From: an uncultured Lachnospiraceae bacterium
GTDB taxonomy: Bacteria > Bacillota > Clostridia > Lachnospirales > Lachnospiraceae
DNA length: 14,178 nucleotides
Assembly: GCA_910578405.1 (NCBI GenBank)
Contig: CAJTQO010000017.1
Location: 55,176-69,353 of the forward strand
Direction: 5' to 3'
The notes beneath the pieces were generated by a model. It did not search any database and had not been told where the DNA came from. It saw only the letters and a program-made list of their open reading frames with translations. The position numbers were made by a program, and so were the translations under genes. The stretch's first letter is position 1. Each line of letters begins with the position of its first letter. This document shows positions 7,345 to 13,912 of the stretch, one piece after another.

Positions 7345-9117
7345 TTAACAATGAAACTGCGCCATATATAACTGATAATAATGCCCTTTCTTGCGCATAA
7401 GCTCCTCTGGGCTTCCCTGTTCCAGAATATTTCCCTTGTCAATATAGAAGATACGGTCAGCCTTCTGAATGGTAGAAAGCCTGTGAGCCACCACAAAAGA
7501 AGTACGCCCCTTTAATAATGTTTCTATCCCGGCCTGCACTAACAGTTCCGTATGCGTATCAATACTGGAAGTGGCTTCATCCAATATCAGAATCTTGGGA
7601 TCAGACGCCATCGTGCGCGCAAAAGCAATTAATTGCTTTTGTCCGGCAGAAAGGCCGCCGCCCCGTTCCGACAGTTCCGTATCATAACCCTTTTCCAGTT
7701 TCATAATAAAATCATGGGCGTTTACCGCTTTGGCGGCCTGCAGAATATCTTCGTCGGTGGCGTCCAGCCTGCCATAACGGATATTGTCACGGATTGTGCC
7801 GGAGAAAAGAAAGTTGTCCTGCGTCATAATTCCCATCTGTTCCCGTAAGCTCTCGATACTGATTTTTTTTACATCATATCCGTCTATGTATACAATGCCC
7901 TGCTGTACATCATAAAAACGGCTGATTAGGTTGACAATTGTCGTTTTCCCCGCTCCGGTAGGGCCTACCAGAGCAATGGTTTCGCCTGGAGCAATGGTAA
8001 AGTTCACGTTGTCAAGCACATTTGCATTTCCATCGTAAGAGAAAGTGACATGCTCAAAACGCACTTCCCCACGGATAGGCGGGATTGCGCTAACTCCGGC
8101 AGCGTCTGTAATTTCCGCTTTTGCGTCCATAATTTCAAAAACACGTTCTGCTCCTGAAATATTGGTGACAAGCTGCGTATAAAAATTGCTCAAATTGGAA
8201 ATCGGCGACCAAAACATAGTGATATAAGTGCCGAAAGCAATAAAAGAGCCAACCGAAACTTTGTCTGTCCCTAAAATCCGGATTCCGGTAAAATATAGCA
8301 TTACTGTGCCAATTCCCCAGCAAAGGTCAATCACCGAACCAAAAGAGTCATTGATCCGTACAGCGGAAATAAAGGAATCCCGGTGTTCCCTGATTAGTTC
8401 CCGGAATGTCTGCCGGGTTTCCTCTTGCGCATGGAAACTTTGGATAATCCGGATGCCGGAAAGATCCTCATGAATGAAAGCGTTTAAATTTGAGGATTTT
8501 TTACGGTGTATCTGCCACCGTTTATGGGAGTAAACCTGGATAGTCCAAAGGCATATGGCCATCAGCGGCGTGCTGATTAGGGAAGCTGCAGCCAATATTG
8601 GGTTTTTCGTAAACATAATGGTAACTACGGCGCAAATCGTAATGAAATCCGGTATTAATGTAGTCACACAGTTGGATAAAACATCTTTTAGTGAGTTAAT
8701 GTCTCCGATAATACGTGCCAGGATTTTTCCTGTGGGACGGCTGTCAAAAAACTGAAAATCCAACGTCTGTATATGCGTATATAGCTCCTGGCGGATGGTC
8801 ACTAAAATATTGTTGCATACTTTTGCCATAACGTACATACGGATTTTGATGCACAGAATCATAAGAACATTGAGAAACAGTGCAAATCCAATCAGCCGAA
8901 ACAGGCCGGGCGCATCCCCAAGCCTGATGTAATCGTCAATGGCAGATTCCATAATCAATGGATTCAGCAAAGACACTGCAACGCAAAAAGTCATAAGCAT
9001 CAGCACAAAGCAAATTTCTTTTTTGTAGGAAAACAAATAGGTAAGCAGTCTTTTGAGCGTAACCAGTTTGCCCACTTCCACTGTTTGTTCATCGTCTTTA
9101 TAAGAATTAATCGGCAT
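7345..9117 (-). CDS. ABC exporter half-transporter, canonical-Glu subunit of a heterodimer
   Basis: A 590-residue membrane protein with an N-terminal six-helix ABC exporter domain (about residues 20-310) fused to an ATPase domain (about 350-590). Walker A is GPTGAGKT (385-392), Walker B is ILILDE with catalytic Glu514, and the H-loop His is 545. The signature is LSAGQ (489-493) rather than LSGGQ. It overlaps the upstream half-transporter gene by 11 bases, so the two are translationally coupled and should form a heterodimeric exporter of the LmrCD/BmrCD/TM287-288 type for drugs, lipids or peptides. The start chosen is ATG at 9117, with GGGAGGTG just upstream. An in-frame ATG at 9162 would add 15 residues but lies within the partner gene with no ribosome site. 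No peptidase (C39) domain is present, so a double-glycine peptide exporter is not indicated. Confidence 0.93.
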   Translation of the reverse strand: MPINSYKDDEQTVEVGKLVTLKRLLTYLFSYKKEICFVLMLMTFCVAVSLLNPLIMESAIDDYIRLGDAPGLFRLIGFALFLNVLMILCIKIRMYVMAKVCNNILVTIRQELYTHIQTLDFQFFDSRPTGKILARIIGDINSLKDVLSNCVTTLIPDFITICAVVTIMFTKNPILAAASLISTPLMAICLWTIQVYSHKRWQIHRKKSSNLNAFIHEDLSGIRIIQSFHAQEETRQTFRELIREHRDSFISAVRINDSFGSVIDLCWGIGTVMLYFTGIRILGTDKVSVGSFIAFGTYITMFWSPISNLSNFYTQLVTNISGAERVFEIMDAKAEITDAAGVSAIPPIRGEVRFEHVTFSYDGNANVLDNVNFTIAPGETIALVGPTGAGKTTIVNLISRFYDVQQGIVYIDGYDVKKISIESLREQMGIMTQDNFLFSGTIRDNIRYGRLDATDEDILQAAKAVNAHDFIMKLEKGYDTELSERGGGLSAGQKQLIAFARTMASDPKILILDEATSSIDTHTELLVQAGIETLLKGRTSFVVAHRLSTIQKADRIFYIDKGNILEQGSPEELMRKKGHYYQLYMAQFHC

Positions 9118-10873
9118 TCTTTTCACCTCCCTGTGGGTTATTTGCCTGATATTGGGCAGCATAGGTTTGGTAGTACAGCCCCTTTTTGGCCATTAAAGTT
9201 TCATGATTTCCCCTTTCTTTGATGGAGCCGTTTTCCAATACAATAATTTCGTCGGCATGCATTACAGAGCTGATACGGTGCGCGATGATGATCTTGGTGG
9301 TATGCTCCAAACGGCGCAAAGTATCCTGGATTAACTGTTCGGTTTCCATATCCAAGGCGGAAGTGGAATCGTCCAACACAAGGATTGGATTTTTCTTGGC
9401 AAGGGCGCGCGCAATGCTGATGCGCTGTTTCTGTCCGCCGGAAAGGCCCACGCCCCGTTCACCGATGACTGTGTCATATTGTTTATCCATCCGTTCAATA
9501 AAGCCCGCAGCCTGTGCATCCCTGGAAGCATGGATAACGGCATGGGAGTCGAGACGTTCCCGTTTGCCCAGTTTGACATTTTCCGTAATGGTGTCTGAAA
9601 AAAGAAACACATCCTGCATAACAAGGGAAATACTGCCTCTTAACTGCTTCAAGCTCAAATCTTTTACATTTACATGGTCAATGCTGACGGCGCCTTGCGT
9701 TGTGTCATAAAAACGCTGGAGCAGGTGGATAATGGAACTTTTCCCGGCTCCGGTAGCGCCCATAATTCCTAAAGATTTTCCTTCCTCCACTGTAAAAGAG
9801 ATATCTTTTAGGATTTCATAAGGCGTCTGCACGCCTTCATCCAGTTTGGAAAAAGAAACATGGGAAAATTCAATCCGTCCATGCACTTGTTCCAAAAGGA
9901 CAGGATCTTCTTTTTCAACAATAGTGGGCGTTTCCTTATAAATTTTGTCCAGCTTTCGGTTCGAGGCTACGGCGGCGGAAAAACTGTTAGTCAGCCAGCC
10001 CAGCATTTCCATAGGCCATACAATGTTCATGGAATATTCCACAAAAGCTCCCAGGGAGCCGAGGGACAATTCTCCGCGCATGGTCAGGTAGCCGCCAAGA
10101 AGCAGAATAACCAAAGGGAGCAGTTTCGTAATCAACGAAAGGTACGGATAGTAGGTAACAAATATTTTTGACTGCCGCATATTCAAATCATAATATTTTT
10201 GGTTATGGGAAAGGAATTTCTTTATTTCAAATTTTTCCCGTGCAAAAGCCTTAACGGTACGCACTCCAGCCAGATTTTCTTCCGCTATGGTATTTAAAGT
10301 GGCAGTCTCTTCACTGATGGCTTCATATACGTTGTCCAGCTTTTTTTCCATAGTAATGGCGATGGTAGCAGCAATGGCCATGGCGATAGTAGGGATTACC
10401 GCCAGCCTGGCGTCCAGCCGGTACATAAAAAAGAGTACGATGGAAGTATGGACGGCAACCTCTAACAACAGCATACCGACAAATGTCAGCCCATCACAAA
10501 TACGGTCAATATCATCTTTAAGCCGTGCCATCAGTTCTCCGGTATTTGTGCGGTCAAAAAAGTCTGCGCTTAAGGATTGGATATGGTCAAACAGGTTTCG
10601 GCGCATTTTTGCCGCAATTTTAATCCCGGTAATATCGAACGTATATTCTTTCAAATATTGAAAAAAGAAACGTCCAATGCCTACAGTCAGGATACCAGCC
10701 AGCAGGAAGTTTAGCTTTTCAAGCTGTCCGCCGACAATGACCTCATCAATAATCCGCTTTGTCAGTTGCGGCGCAATTAAATCCAAAGATACGCCGGAAA
10801 CAAGGCAGAGTGCGGCAAAAAGATAGGGAAGACGCTGTTCCCATATGTAAGTGGATAGTTTTTTCTGTTTCAT
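9107..10873 (-). CDS. ABC exporter half-transporter, degenerate-site subunit of a heterodimer
   Basis: A 588-residue protein with a six-helix transmembrane domain (about 15-310) and an ATPase domain (about 335-575). Walker A is GATGAGKS (372-379), the Q-loop Gln is 420, the signature is a standard LSGGQ (477-481), Walker B is ILVLD501 and the H-loop His is 532. The residue after Walker B is Asp502 instead of the catalytic Glu. This substitution is typical of the degenerate-site subunit of heterodimeric exporters. Its weak Walker B would pair with the partner's variant LSAGQ signature, while its normal LSGGQ completes the partner's active site. It is the first gene of the pair. ATG at 10873 is preceded by AAAGGA at a rather long 13 bases. 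A gene-less, structured stretch lies upstream. Substrate unknown. Confidence 0.93.
   Translation of the reverse strand: MKQKKLSTYIWEQRLPYLFAALCLVSGVSLDLIAPQLTKRIIDEVIVGGQLEKLNFLLAGILTVGIGRFFFQYLKEYTFDITGIKIAAKMRRNLFDHIQSLSADFFDRTNTGELMARLKDDIDRICDGLTFVGMLLLEVAVHTSIVLFFMYRLDARLAVIPTIAMAIAATIAITMEKKLDNVYEAISEETATLNTIAEENLAGVRTVKAFAREKFEIKKFLSHNQKYYDLNMRQSKIFVTYYPYLSLITKLLPLVILLLGGYLTMRGELSLGSLGAFVEYSMNIVWPMEMLGWLTNSFSAAVASNRKLDKIYKETPTIVEKEDPVLLEQVHGRIEFSHVSFSKLDEGVQTPYEILKDISFTVEEGKSLGIMGATGAGKSSIIHLLQRFYDTTQGAVSIDHVNVKDLSLKQLRGSISLVMQDVFLFSDTITENVKLGKRERLDSHAVIHASRDAQAAGFIERMDKQYDTVIGERGVGLSGGQKQRISIARALAKKNPILVLDDSTSALDMETEQLIQDTLRRLEHTTKIIIAHRISSVMHADEIIVLENGSIKERGNHETLMAKKGLYYQTYAAQYQANNPQGGEKNAD
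9124..9131 (-). promoter_or_regulatory. Ribosome binding site fixing the second exporter start
   Basis: GGGAGGTG on the - strand, 6 bases before ATG at 9117 and inside the end of the first exporter gene, supporting coupled translation from the shorter start. Confidence 0.85.
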
Positions 10874-10918
10874 ATAAATCTTTCTGTCCTTTCTTAAAAA
10901 TAAATTATATGTAAGTAA

Positions 10919-10969
10919 CTTTTCCAGGGCATTCCTATAAGGCGTATCTGATTTGCTGTCCTGGGAAAG
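10919..10969 (-). repeat. Imperfect 10-bp inverted repeat upstream of the exporter -10 box
   Basis: Arm 10960-10969 (CTTTCCCAGG on the - strand) pairs with arm 10919-10928 (CCTGGAAAAG) at nine of ten positions around 31 bases. It sits directly upstream of a perfect TATAAT. It may be an RNA stem in a longer leader or a regulator site compensating for the poor -35. Confidence 0.5.
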
Positions 10970-11067
10970 CGCATACTAACATGTTTCAAGTTCTCATTGC
11001 TTTTAAACGGAAGCAAGGAAACGTCCGGCTTATTAGGATTACGATAAAATGGCAACGGTTTTGTTTA

Positions 11068-11098
11068 TATATACTTGCTGTATGTGGGAAATAGTCAA
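11068..11098 (-). promoter_or_regulatory. Candidate long-spacer promoter for the exporter operon
   Basis: On the - strand TTGACT (11093-11098) is followed after 19 bases by TATATA (11068-11073), or after 18 by GTATAT. A 19-base spacer is seen in promoters activated by MerR-family regulators, which often control drug exporters, but no clear dyad is visible in the spacer. It would give a leader of about 190 bases before the exporter ATG. Confidence 0.35.
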
Positions 11099-11120
11099 GG
11101 ATAATCATTGGTATGGAGCC

Positions 11121-11193
11121 TGTCAGCCATGTTGGCGTTTGAGGCATCCACATACACAATAAAAGCCGCTGCGCAGAATCGCACCGGCTGACA
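11121..11193. repeat. 73-bp segment bounded by an 8-bp perfect inverted repeat
   Basis: TGTCAGCC at 11121-11128 and GGCTGACA at 11186-11193 are perfect complements. The right part of the interior forms its own hairpin (11164-11189). It may be a folded RNA domain or an intergenic repeat unit. No gene is evident. Confidence 0.45.
11164..11189 (-). terminator. Second terminator-like hairpin after the 39-codon gene
   Basis: Arms 11180-11189 and 11164-11173 pair with one mismatch in ten (AGCCG/CGGCT ends) around a 6-base loop. On the - strand the stem is followed by TTTATTG. It stands just behind the first terminator and would back it up. Confidence 0.5.
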
Positions 11194-11195
11194 TG

Positions 11196-11225
11196 AAAAA
11201 ACGGCTCGCAAAATGCGGAACCGTT
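11196..11225 (-). terminator. Rho-independent terminator of the 39-codon gene
   Basis: On the - strand AACGGTTCCGC (11215-11225) pairs with GCGAGCCGTT (11200-11209) with one bulged base, and a run of T follows (11196-11201). It starts 22 bases after the small gene's stop codon. Confidence 0.8.
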
Positions 11226-11247
11226 GCAATAAACAAAAGATATCGGT

Positions 11248-11367
11248 TTATAAATATTCCATCGGATACGAGGAACGATATCTTAAATAGTCTGTTGCTC
11301 CGGAGGCAATTCTGAATATAGGATGATTCGGTTGTACAGCGCTATAAGCATTAGATTCTGTCATCAT
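11248..11367 (-). CDS. 39-residue protein of unknown function, complete small transcription unit
   Basis: A very short gene that I do not recognise. It is credible because every expression signal is present: AAAGGAGG with AGGAGG at 11375-11380, 7 bases before ATG at 11367; a near-consensus promoter; and terminator hairpins after the stop TAA (11248-11250). A second ATG follows directly, so 38 residues is also possible. The product starts MMTESNAYSA and ends RYRSSYPMEYL. It has no Cys, no signal peptide, no membrane segment and no double-Gly leader. It is Tyr-rich (Y8, 27, 30, 34, 38), with a hydrophobic HPIFRIA patch in the middle and an Arg/Tyr/Ser C-terminus. It lies between the exporter operon, which is downstream on the same strand, and a divergent histidine kinase gene. 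It could be a small cytosolic regulator, a signalling peptide precursor or an exporter substrate; none is demonstrated. Alternatively the transcript could act mainly as an RNA. Confidence 0.68.
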   Translation of the reverse strand: MMTESNAYSAVQPNHPIFRIASGATDYLRYRSSYPMEYL

Positions 11368-11374
11368 ATCTTAA

Positions 11375-11380
11375 CCTCCT
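11375..11380 (-). promoter_or_regulatory. Strong ribosome binding site of the 39-codon gene
   Basis: AGGAGG (within AAAAGGAGGTTAA on the - strand), 7 bases before ATG at 11367. It is the main evidence that this short ORF is translated. Confidence 0.8.
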
Positions 11381-11417
11381 TTTATGGTTATTTTTGTTAA
11401 ATCTCAGATATGATTTC

Positions 11418-11446
11418 AGCATACGCTTTATTTTTAGGGTTGTCAA
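11418..11446 (-). promoter_or_regulatory. Sigma-A promoter of the 39-codon gene
   Basis: On the - strand a perfect TTGACA (11441-11446) and TATGCT (11418-11423) are separated by 17 bases. The start is expected near 11411, giving a leader of about 45 bases. It is one of the strongest promoter matches in the window. Confidence 0.82.
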
Positions 11447-11498
11447 CTGTTTTTTGTCTTTTCTATTAATTTGTTGATTGAAATATTCTGCGCTTGCA

Positions 11499-11514
11499 TG
11501 AAAATCCATTTTCA
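11499..11514. promoter_or_regulatory. Perfect 7-2-7 palindrome between divergent promoters, candidate operator
   Basis: TGAAAAT (11499-11505), CC, ATTTTCA (11508-11514). It lies 20 bases upstream of the kinase -35 and 53 bases upstream of the small-gene -35. The half-site resembles a Fur-type box, but the spacer is two bases rather than one, so identity is open. Confidence 0.45.
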
Positions 11515-11533
11515 GGGTATCAATGGCATCAAA

Positions 11534-11562
11534 TTGAAAAGAAAAGTGAAATCTGCTATAAT
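11534..11562 (+). promoter_or_regulatory. Promoter of the histidine kinase gene
   Basis: TTGAAA (11534-11539), 17 bases, then TATAAT (11557-11562) preceded by TGC, an extended -10. The predicted start near 11569 leaves about 45 bases before the kinase ATG. The promoter shows the kinase is not simply transcribed from an upstream response regulator gene. Confidence 0.85.
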
Positions 11563-11613
11563 GAGGCAGAGCCAATCGTACAGGCGGAATAAATTTTAAG
11601 GCGGGATAGGCAG

Positions 11614-13086
11614 ATGAAATATTCAATTAAAAAGCAGTTCGCAATGATTTTCATAGGTTTAATGTCAGCGACAATTCTTTTATGCTGGTTTATAAACAGT
11701 ACCTTATTGGGAGGATACTATATTGGAAATAAGAAAAAAGTTTTGAAAAGCGCCTATGCAACCGTGAACAAGGCTTTTGGCGCAGGGAATATTCTGACAG
11801 AGGAATTTGATATTCAAATGCAGAAAATTATTGAAAAATACAATATCAGCCTGATTGTGCTGGATACGGATTCCCGGATGCTCATTACATCCAGAAATGA
11901 CCAGGAAACCATGAGCAAAAGGCTTTGGGATAATTTTTTTAATGATTTTACAAACGAAGATGAGAGAGTGGTTTTAGAGAAAGGGAAAAACTATACGATT
12001 CAGAGAATATTGGATCCGAGAACGAAAACGGAATATATTGAAATGTGGGGGGTATTTGATAATGGCAATATTTATCTGTTCCGCACGGCTTTGGAAGGGA
12101 TACGGGACAGCGTAGCCATAGCCAACCGCTTTCTAGCCTATGTGGGGATTGTTGCGGTGGTGCTTAGCGGTGGCGTTATTTTGATGGTGTCCAGGAAGGT
12201 GACAGAGCCGATTATGGAATTGGCAGAGATTTCTGAGCGGATGGCAAGGTTGGATTTTGATGCGAAATACTGTGGGAACAGTAAGACAGAGATTGCTTTG
12301 CTTGGCCACAATATCAATGAATTGTCTAATACACTGGAAGAAACCATATCAGAACTAAAAACAGCCAATAATGAATTGCAAAAAGATATTGAACGCAAAA
12401 ATGAAATTGATGAAATGCGCAAGGATTTTTTGTCGAATGTTTCCCATGAGTTGAAAACGCCCATTGCGCTTATTCAGGGATATGCGGAAGGCTTAAAGGA
12501 AGGAATTAATGAAGATGCGGAAAGCAGGGAGTTTTATTGCGATGTTATTATTGACGAAGCGGCGAAAATGAACCAGATGGTAAAAAAACTGCTGACATTG
12601 AACCAACTGGAATTTGGCAATGAAGTGGTTGCCATGGAACGGTTTGATATAGCGGCCCTAATCTGCAATTATATACAGTCTGCAGAGATATTAGCGAAAC
12701 AAAAAGGCATTCAAGTGCATTGGAAAGAAGAGCCGGCGGTCTATGTATGGGCCGATGAATTTAAAATAGAAGAAGTATTCGCCAATTATTTCAGCAATGC
12801 CATTCACCATGCAAAAGGAGCGAAAATCATTGATGTAAAGCTAACAGGCATGGGGAAAAAAGTGCGGATTTCCGTTTTTAATACAGGAGAGCCGATTCCG
12901 GAAGAAAGTCTTGGCCATCTGTGGGAAAAATTTTATAAAGTGGATAAGGCCAGAACAAGGGAATACGGAGGAAGCGGAGTAGGGCTTTCCATTGTAAAAG
13001 CGATTATGGAATCTATGAACCAGGAATACGGCGTGATAAATTATGATAATGGCGTTGAATTTTGGTTTGAACTTGAGGCGGATTAG
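11614..13086 (+). CDS. Membrane sensor histidine kinase (HAMP-HisKA-HATPase)
   Basis: A 490-residue sensor kinase that should autophosphorylate on His and pass phosphate to a response regulator not encoded here. The order is: membrane segment about 8-32, extracytoplasmic sensor region about 35-170, membrane segment about 172-193, HAMP about 194-248, a coiled-coil stretch to about 266, H-box FLSNVSHELKTP with His278, N-box NYFSNAIHHA with Asn395, a shortened G1 box (VFNTGEPIP, 421-429), F-box LWEKFYKVDKA (436-446) and G2 box GGSGVGLSIVKA (452-463). All catalytic motifs are intact. The start at 11614 has AAGGCGG 9 bases upstream and a strong promoter. Most such kinases follow their regulator gene directly; here the upstream neighbour is divergent, so the kinase looks orphan within this window. 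The downstream lipoprotein may be a partner or simply a neighbour. The signal is unknown. Confidence 0.93.
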   Translation: MKYSIKKQFAMIFIGLMSATILLCWFINSTLLGGYYIGNKKKVLKSAYATVNKAFGAGNILTEEFDIQMQKIIEKYNISLIVLDTDSRMLITSRNDQETMSKRLWDNFFNDFTNEDERVVLEKGKNYTIQRILDPRTKTEYIEMWGVFDNGNIYLFRTALEGIRDSVAIANRFLAYVGIVAVVLSGGVILMVSRKVTEPIMELAEISERMARLDFDAKYCGNSKTEIALLGHNINELSNTLEETISELKTANNELQKDIERKNEIDEMRKDFLSNVSHELKTPIALIQGYAEGLKEGINEDAESREFYCDVIIDEAAKMNQMVKKLLTLNQLEFGNEVVAMERFDIAALICNYIQSAEILAKQKGIQVHWKEEPAVYVWADEFKIEEVFANYFSNAIHHAKGAKIIDVKLTGMGKKVRISVFNTGEPIPEESLGHLWEKFYKVDKARTREYGGSGVGLSIVKAIMESMNQEYGVINYDNGVEFWFELEAD

Positions 13087-13095
13087 TGATATAAT
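13067..13095 (+). promoter_or_regulatory. Promoter of the lipoprotein gene inside the end of the kinase gene
   Basis: TTGAAC (13067-13072), 17 bases, then TATAAT (13090-13095). The kinase stop codon lies within the spacer. Transcription should start near 13102, allowing expression of the lipoprotein independently of the kinase. A second TATAAT follows at about 13104-13109 but has no evident -35. Confidence 0.72.
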
Positions 13096-13142
13096 GCAGA
13101 AGAATATAATTTGCGCTTGATAAGGAAGCGACTTAACATAAT

Positions 13143-13158
13143 GTCCGCAGGGGCGGAC
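13143..13158 (+). other. Small perfect hairpin just before the lipoprotein ribosome site
   Basis: GTCCGC (13143-13148), AGGG loop, GCGGAC (13153-13158), ending 4 bases before the GGGAG ribosome site. There is no T-run after it, so it is not a terminator. It could influence translation or mRNA stability. Confidence 0.5.
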
Positions 13159-13174
13159 GGATGGGAGTGGAATT

Positions 13175-13912
13175 ATGAAAAAAATGGGATTTGCGCTGGC
13201 CGTTGTGGCCACCCTTGGGATGTCGGCGTGCGGTTCGGCCATTCCGGACATGACGGAAGAACAGAATGCAATGATTGTGGAATATGCGGCAGGTCTTTTG
13301 CTGAAATATGACAAGAATTTTCATGGACGGTTGGTGGATACTTCCGATTTGGAGGAAGAGGGGATGGAAGCGGAATTGCAGCCTGAGGAAGAAGCGCCGG
13401 CAGAAGAGCCACAGCCTGAGGAAGGGGAGGCGGCTTCGGAAGAACCGGAAGTGGTGGATGTCAGCGAGGAGCCGGAGGAGATTGTTTATCATAACATAGA
13501 AGAGTTTTTTGGTATCAGCGGCATAAATTTTCAGTACACAGGATATGAACTGAAGGATATGTACCCGGACAATAATACAGAGGAAATGTTTTTTGCAATG
13601 AATGCTTCTGAAGGGTGCAAACTTATTATACTGCATTTTAATGCAACCAATAACGCAGGACAGGATCAGTCGTTGGATATGCTGTCGATAAACGGAAAAT
13701 TTAAATTATCTTTTAATGGAGAGTCGCCCAGATATGCATTAACGACCATGCTGGAAAATGATTTGGCTTCTTATAGCGGCTCTATCGCGGCGGGAGAAAC
13801 GCAGGATCTTGTTTTAGTGGCAGAATTGCAGGAGGAAAAGGCGCAGTCCATTCAGTCAATTTCGTTGTTGATGCGAAATGCGGAAGAAGAGGCGGAGCTT
13901 CCTTTGAACTAG
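13175..13912 (+). CDS. Putative lipoprotein with acidic Glu/Pro-rich linker
   Basis: A 245-residue surface lipoprotein of unknown function. The N-terminus MKKMGFALAVV leads to the lipobox GMSAC with Cys19, the expected lipid attachment site, although Met at -3 is less usual than Leu. A predicted helical stretch (about 24-52) is followed by a low-complexity linker of Glu, Pro and Ala (about 60-105) with the near-repeat PEEEAPAEEPQPEEGE, and then a globular C-terminal domain (about 107-245) with alternating beta-like segments. This resembles the Ig-like domains of clostridial lipoproteins (DUF4352/DUF5067 type), a guess from general pattern only. GGGAG at 13163-13167 precedes ATG by 7 bases. 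The gene follows the histidine kinase by 88 bases but has its own promoter. The final base pair of its stop codon belongs to the adjoining miniature element, so the native C-terminus may have been altered. Confidence 0.85.
   Translation: MKKMGFALAVVATLGMSACGSAIPDMTEEQNAMIVEYAAGLLLKYDKNFHGRLVDTSDLEEEGMEAELQPEEEAPAEEPQPEEGEAASEEPEVVDVSEEPEEIVYHNIEEFFGISGINFQYTGYELKDMYPDNNTEEMFFAMNASEGCKLIILHFNATNNAGQDQSLDMLSINGKFKLSFNGESPRYALTTMLENDLASYSGSIAAGETQDLVLVAELQEEKAQSIQSISLLMRNAEEEAELPLN

Larger units (their letters stand above)
10874..11195 (-). other. Gene-less structured region upstream of the exporter operon
   Basis: No convincing protein-coding gene is seen here on either strand. On the - strand it contains an imperfect long-range stem (arms 10960-10969 and 10919-10928, one mismatch in ten, 31-base loop), a short hairpin (10997-11002 with 11011-11016, TTGCTT/AAGCAA) and a TATAAT box at 10904-10909. 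That box lies 31 bases before the exporter ATG and has no recognisable -35. If transcription instead starts from the candidate promoter near 11068-11098, these structures fall in a leader of about 190 bases and could act in attenuation. No known riboswitch class is recognised. Confidence 0.45.

Noticed and set aside
7167..7496. Cys-rich open frame on the - strand across the exporter end and the gap before the nitroreductase
   Set aside because: Its start lies inside the exporter ATPase domain without a ribosome site. The Cys-rich stretch (CQCFFVSTCCCEG) caught attention as a possible peptide, but no start codon or leader supports it.
9117..9162. 15-residue N-terminal extension of the second exporter subunit from ATG at 9162
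   Set aside because: No ribosome site precedes that ATG, whereas GGGAGGTG lies 6 bases before the ATG at 9117, where the typical half-transporter N-terminus begins.
10981..11094. 37-codon ATG open frame on the + strand upstream of the exporter
   Set aside because: No promoter and only a weak GGAAAG at poor spacing. The product is Arg/Lys-rich with no recognisable pattern, so it is probably random.
10874..11195. Known riboswitch or T-box in the exporter upstream region
   Set aside because: I looked for conserved riboswitch cores and a T-box sequence and saw none; only generic hairpins are present.
11351..11626. 91-codon open frame on the - strand overlapping both divergent promoters
   Set aside because: It begins inside the kinase gene without a ribosome site and runs across two strong promoters and the small-gene ribosome site in another frame.
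13133..13636. Long open frame on the - strand over the lipoprotein gene
   Set aside because: Antisense of the Glu/Pro-rich linker yields Phe/Leu/Arg-rich frames; no ribosome site or family resemblance.
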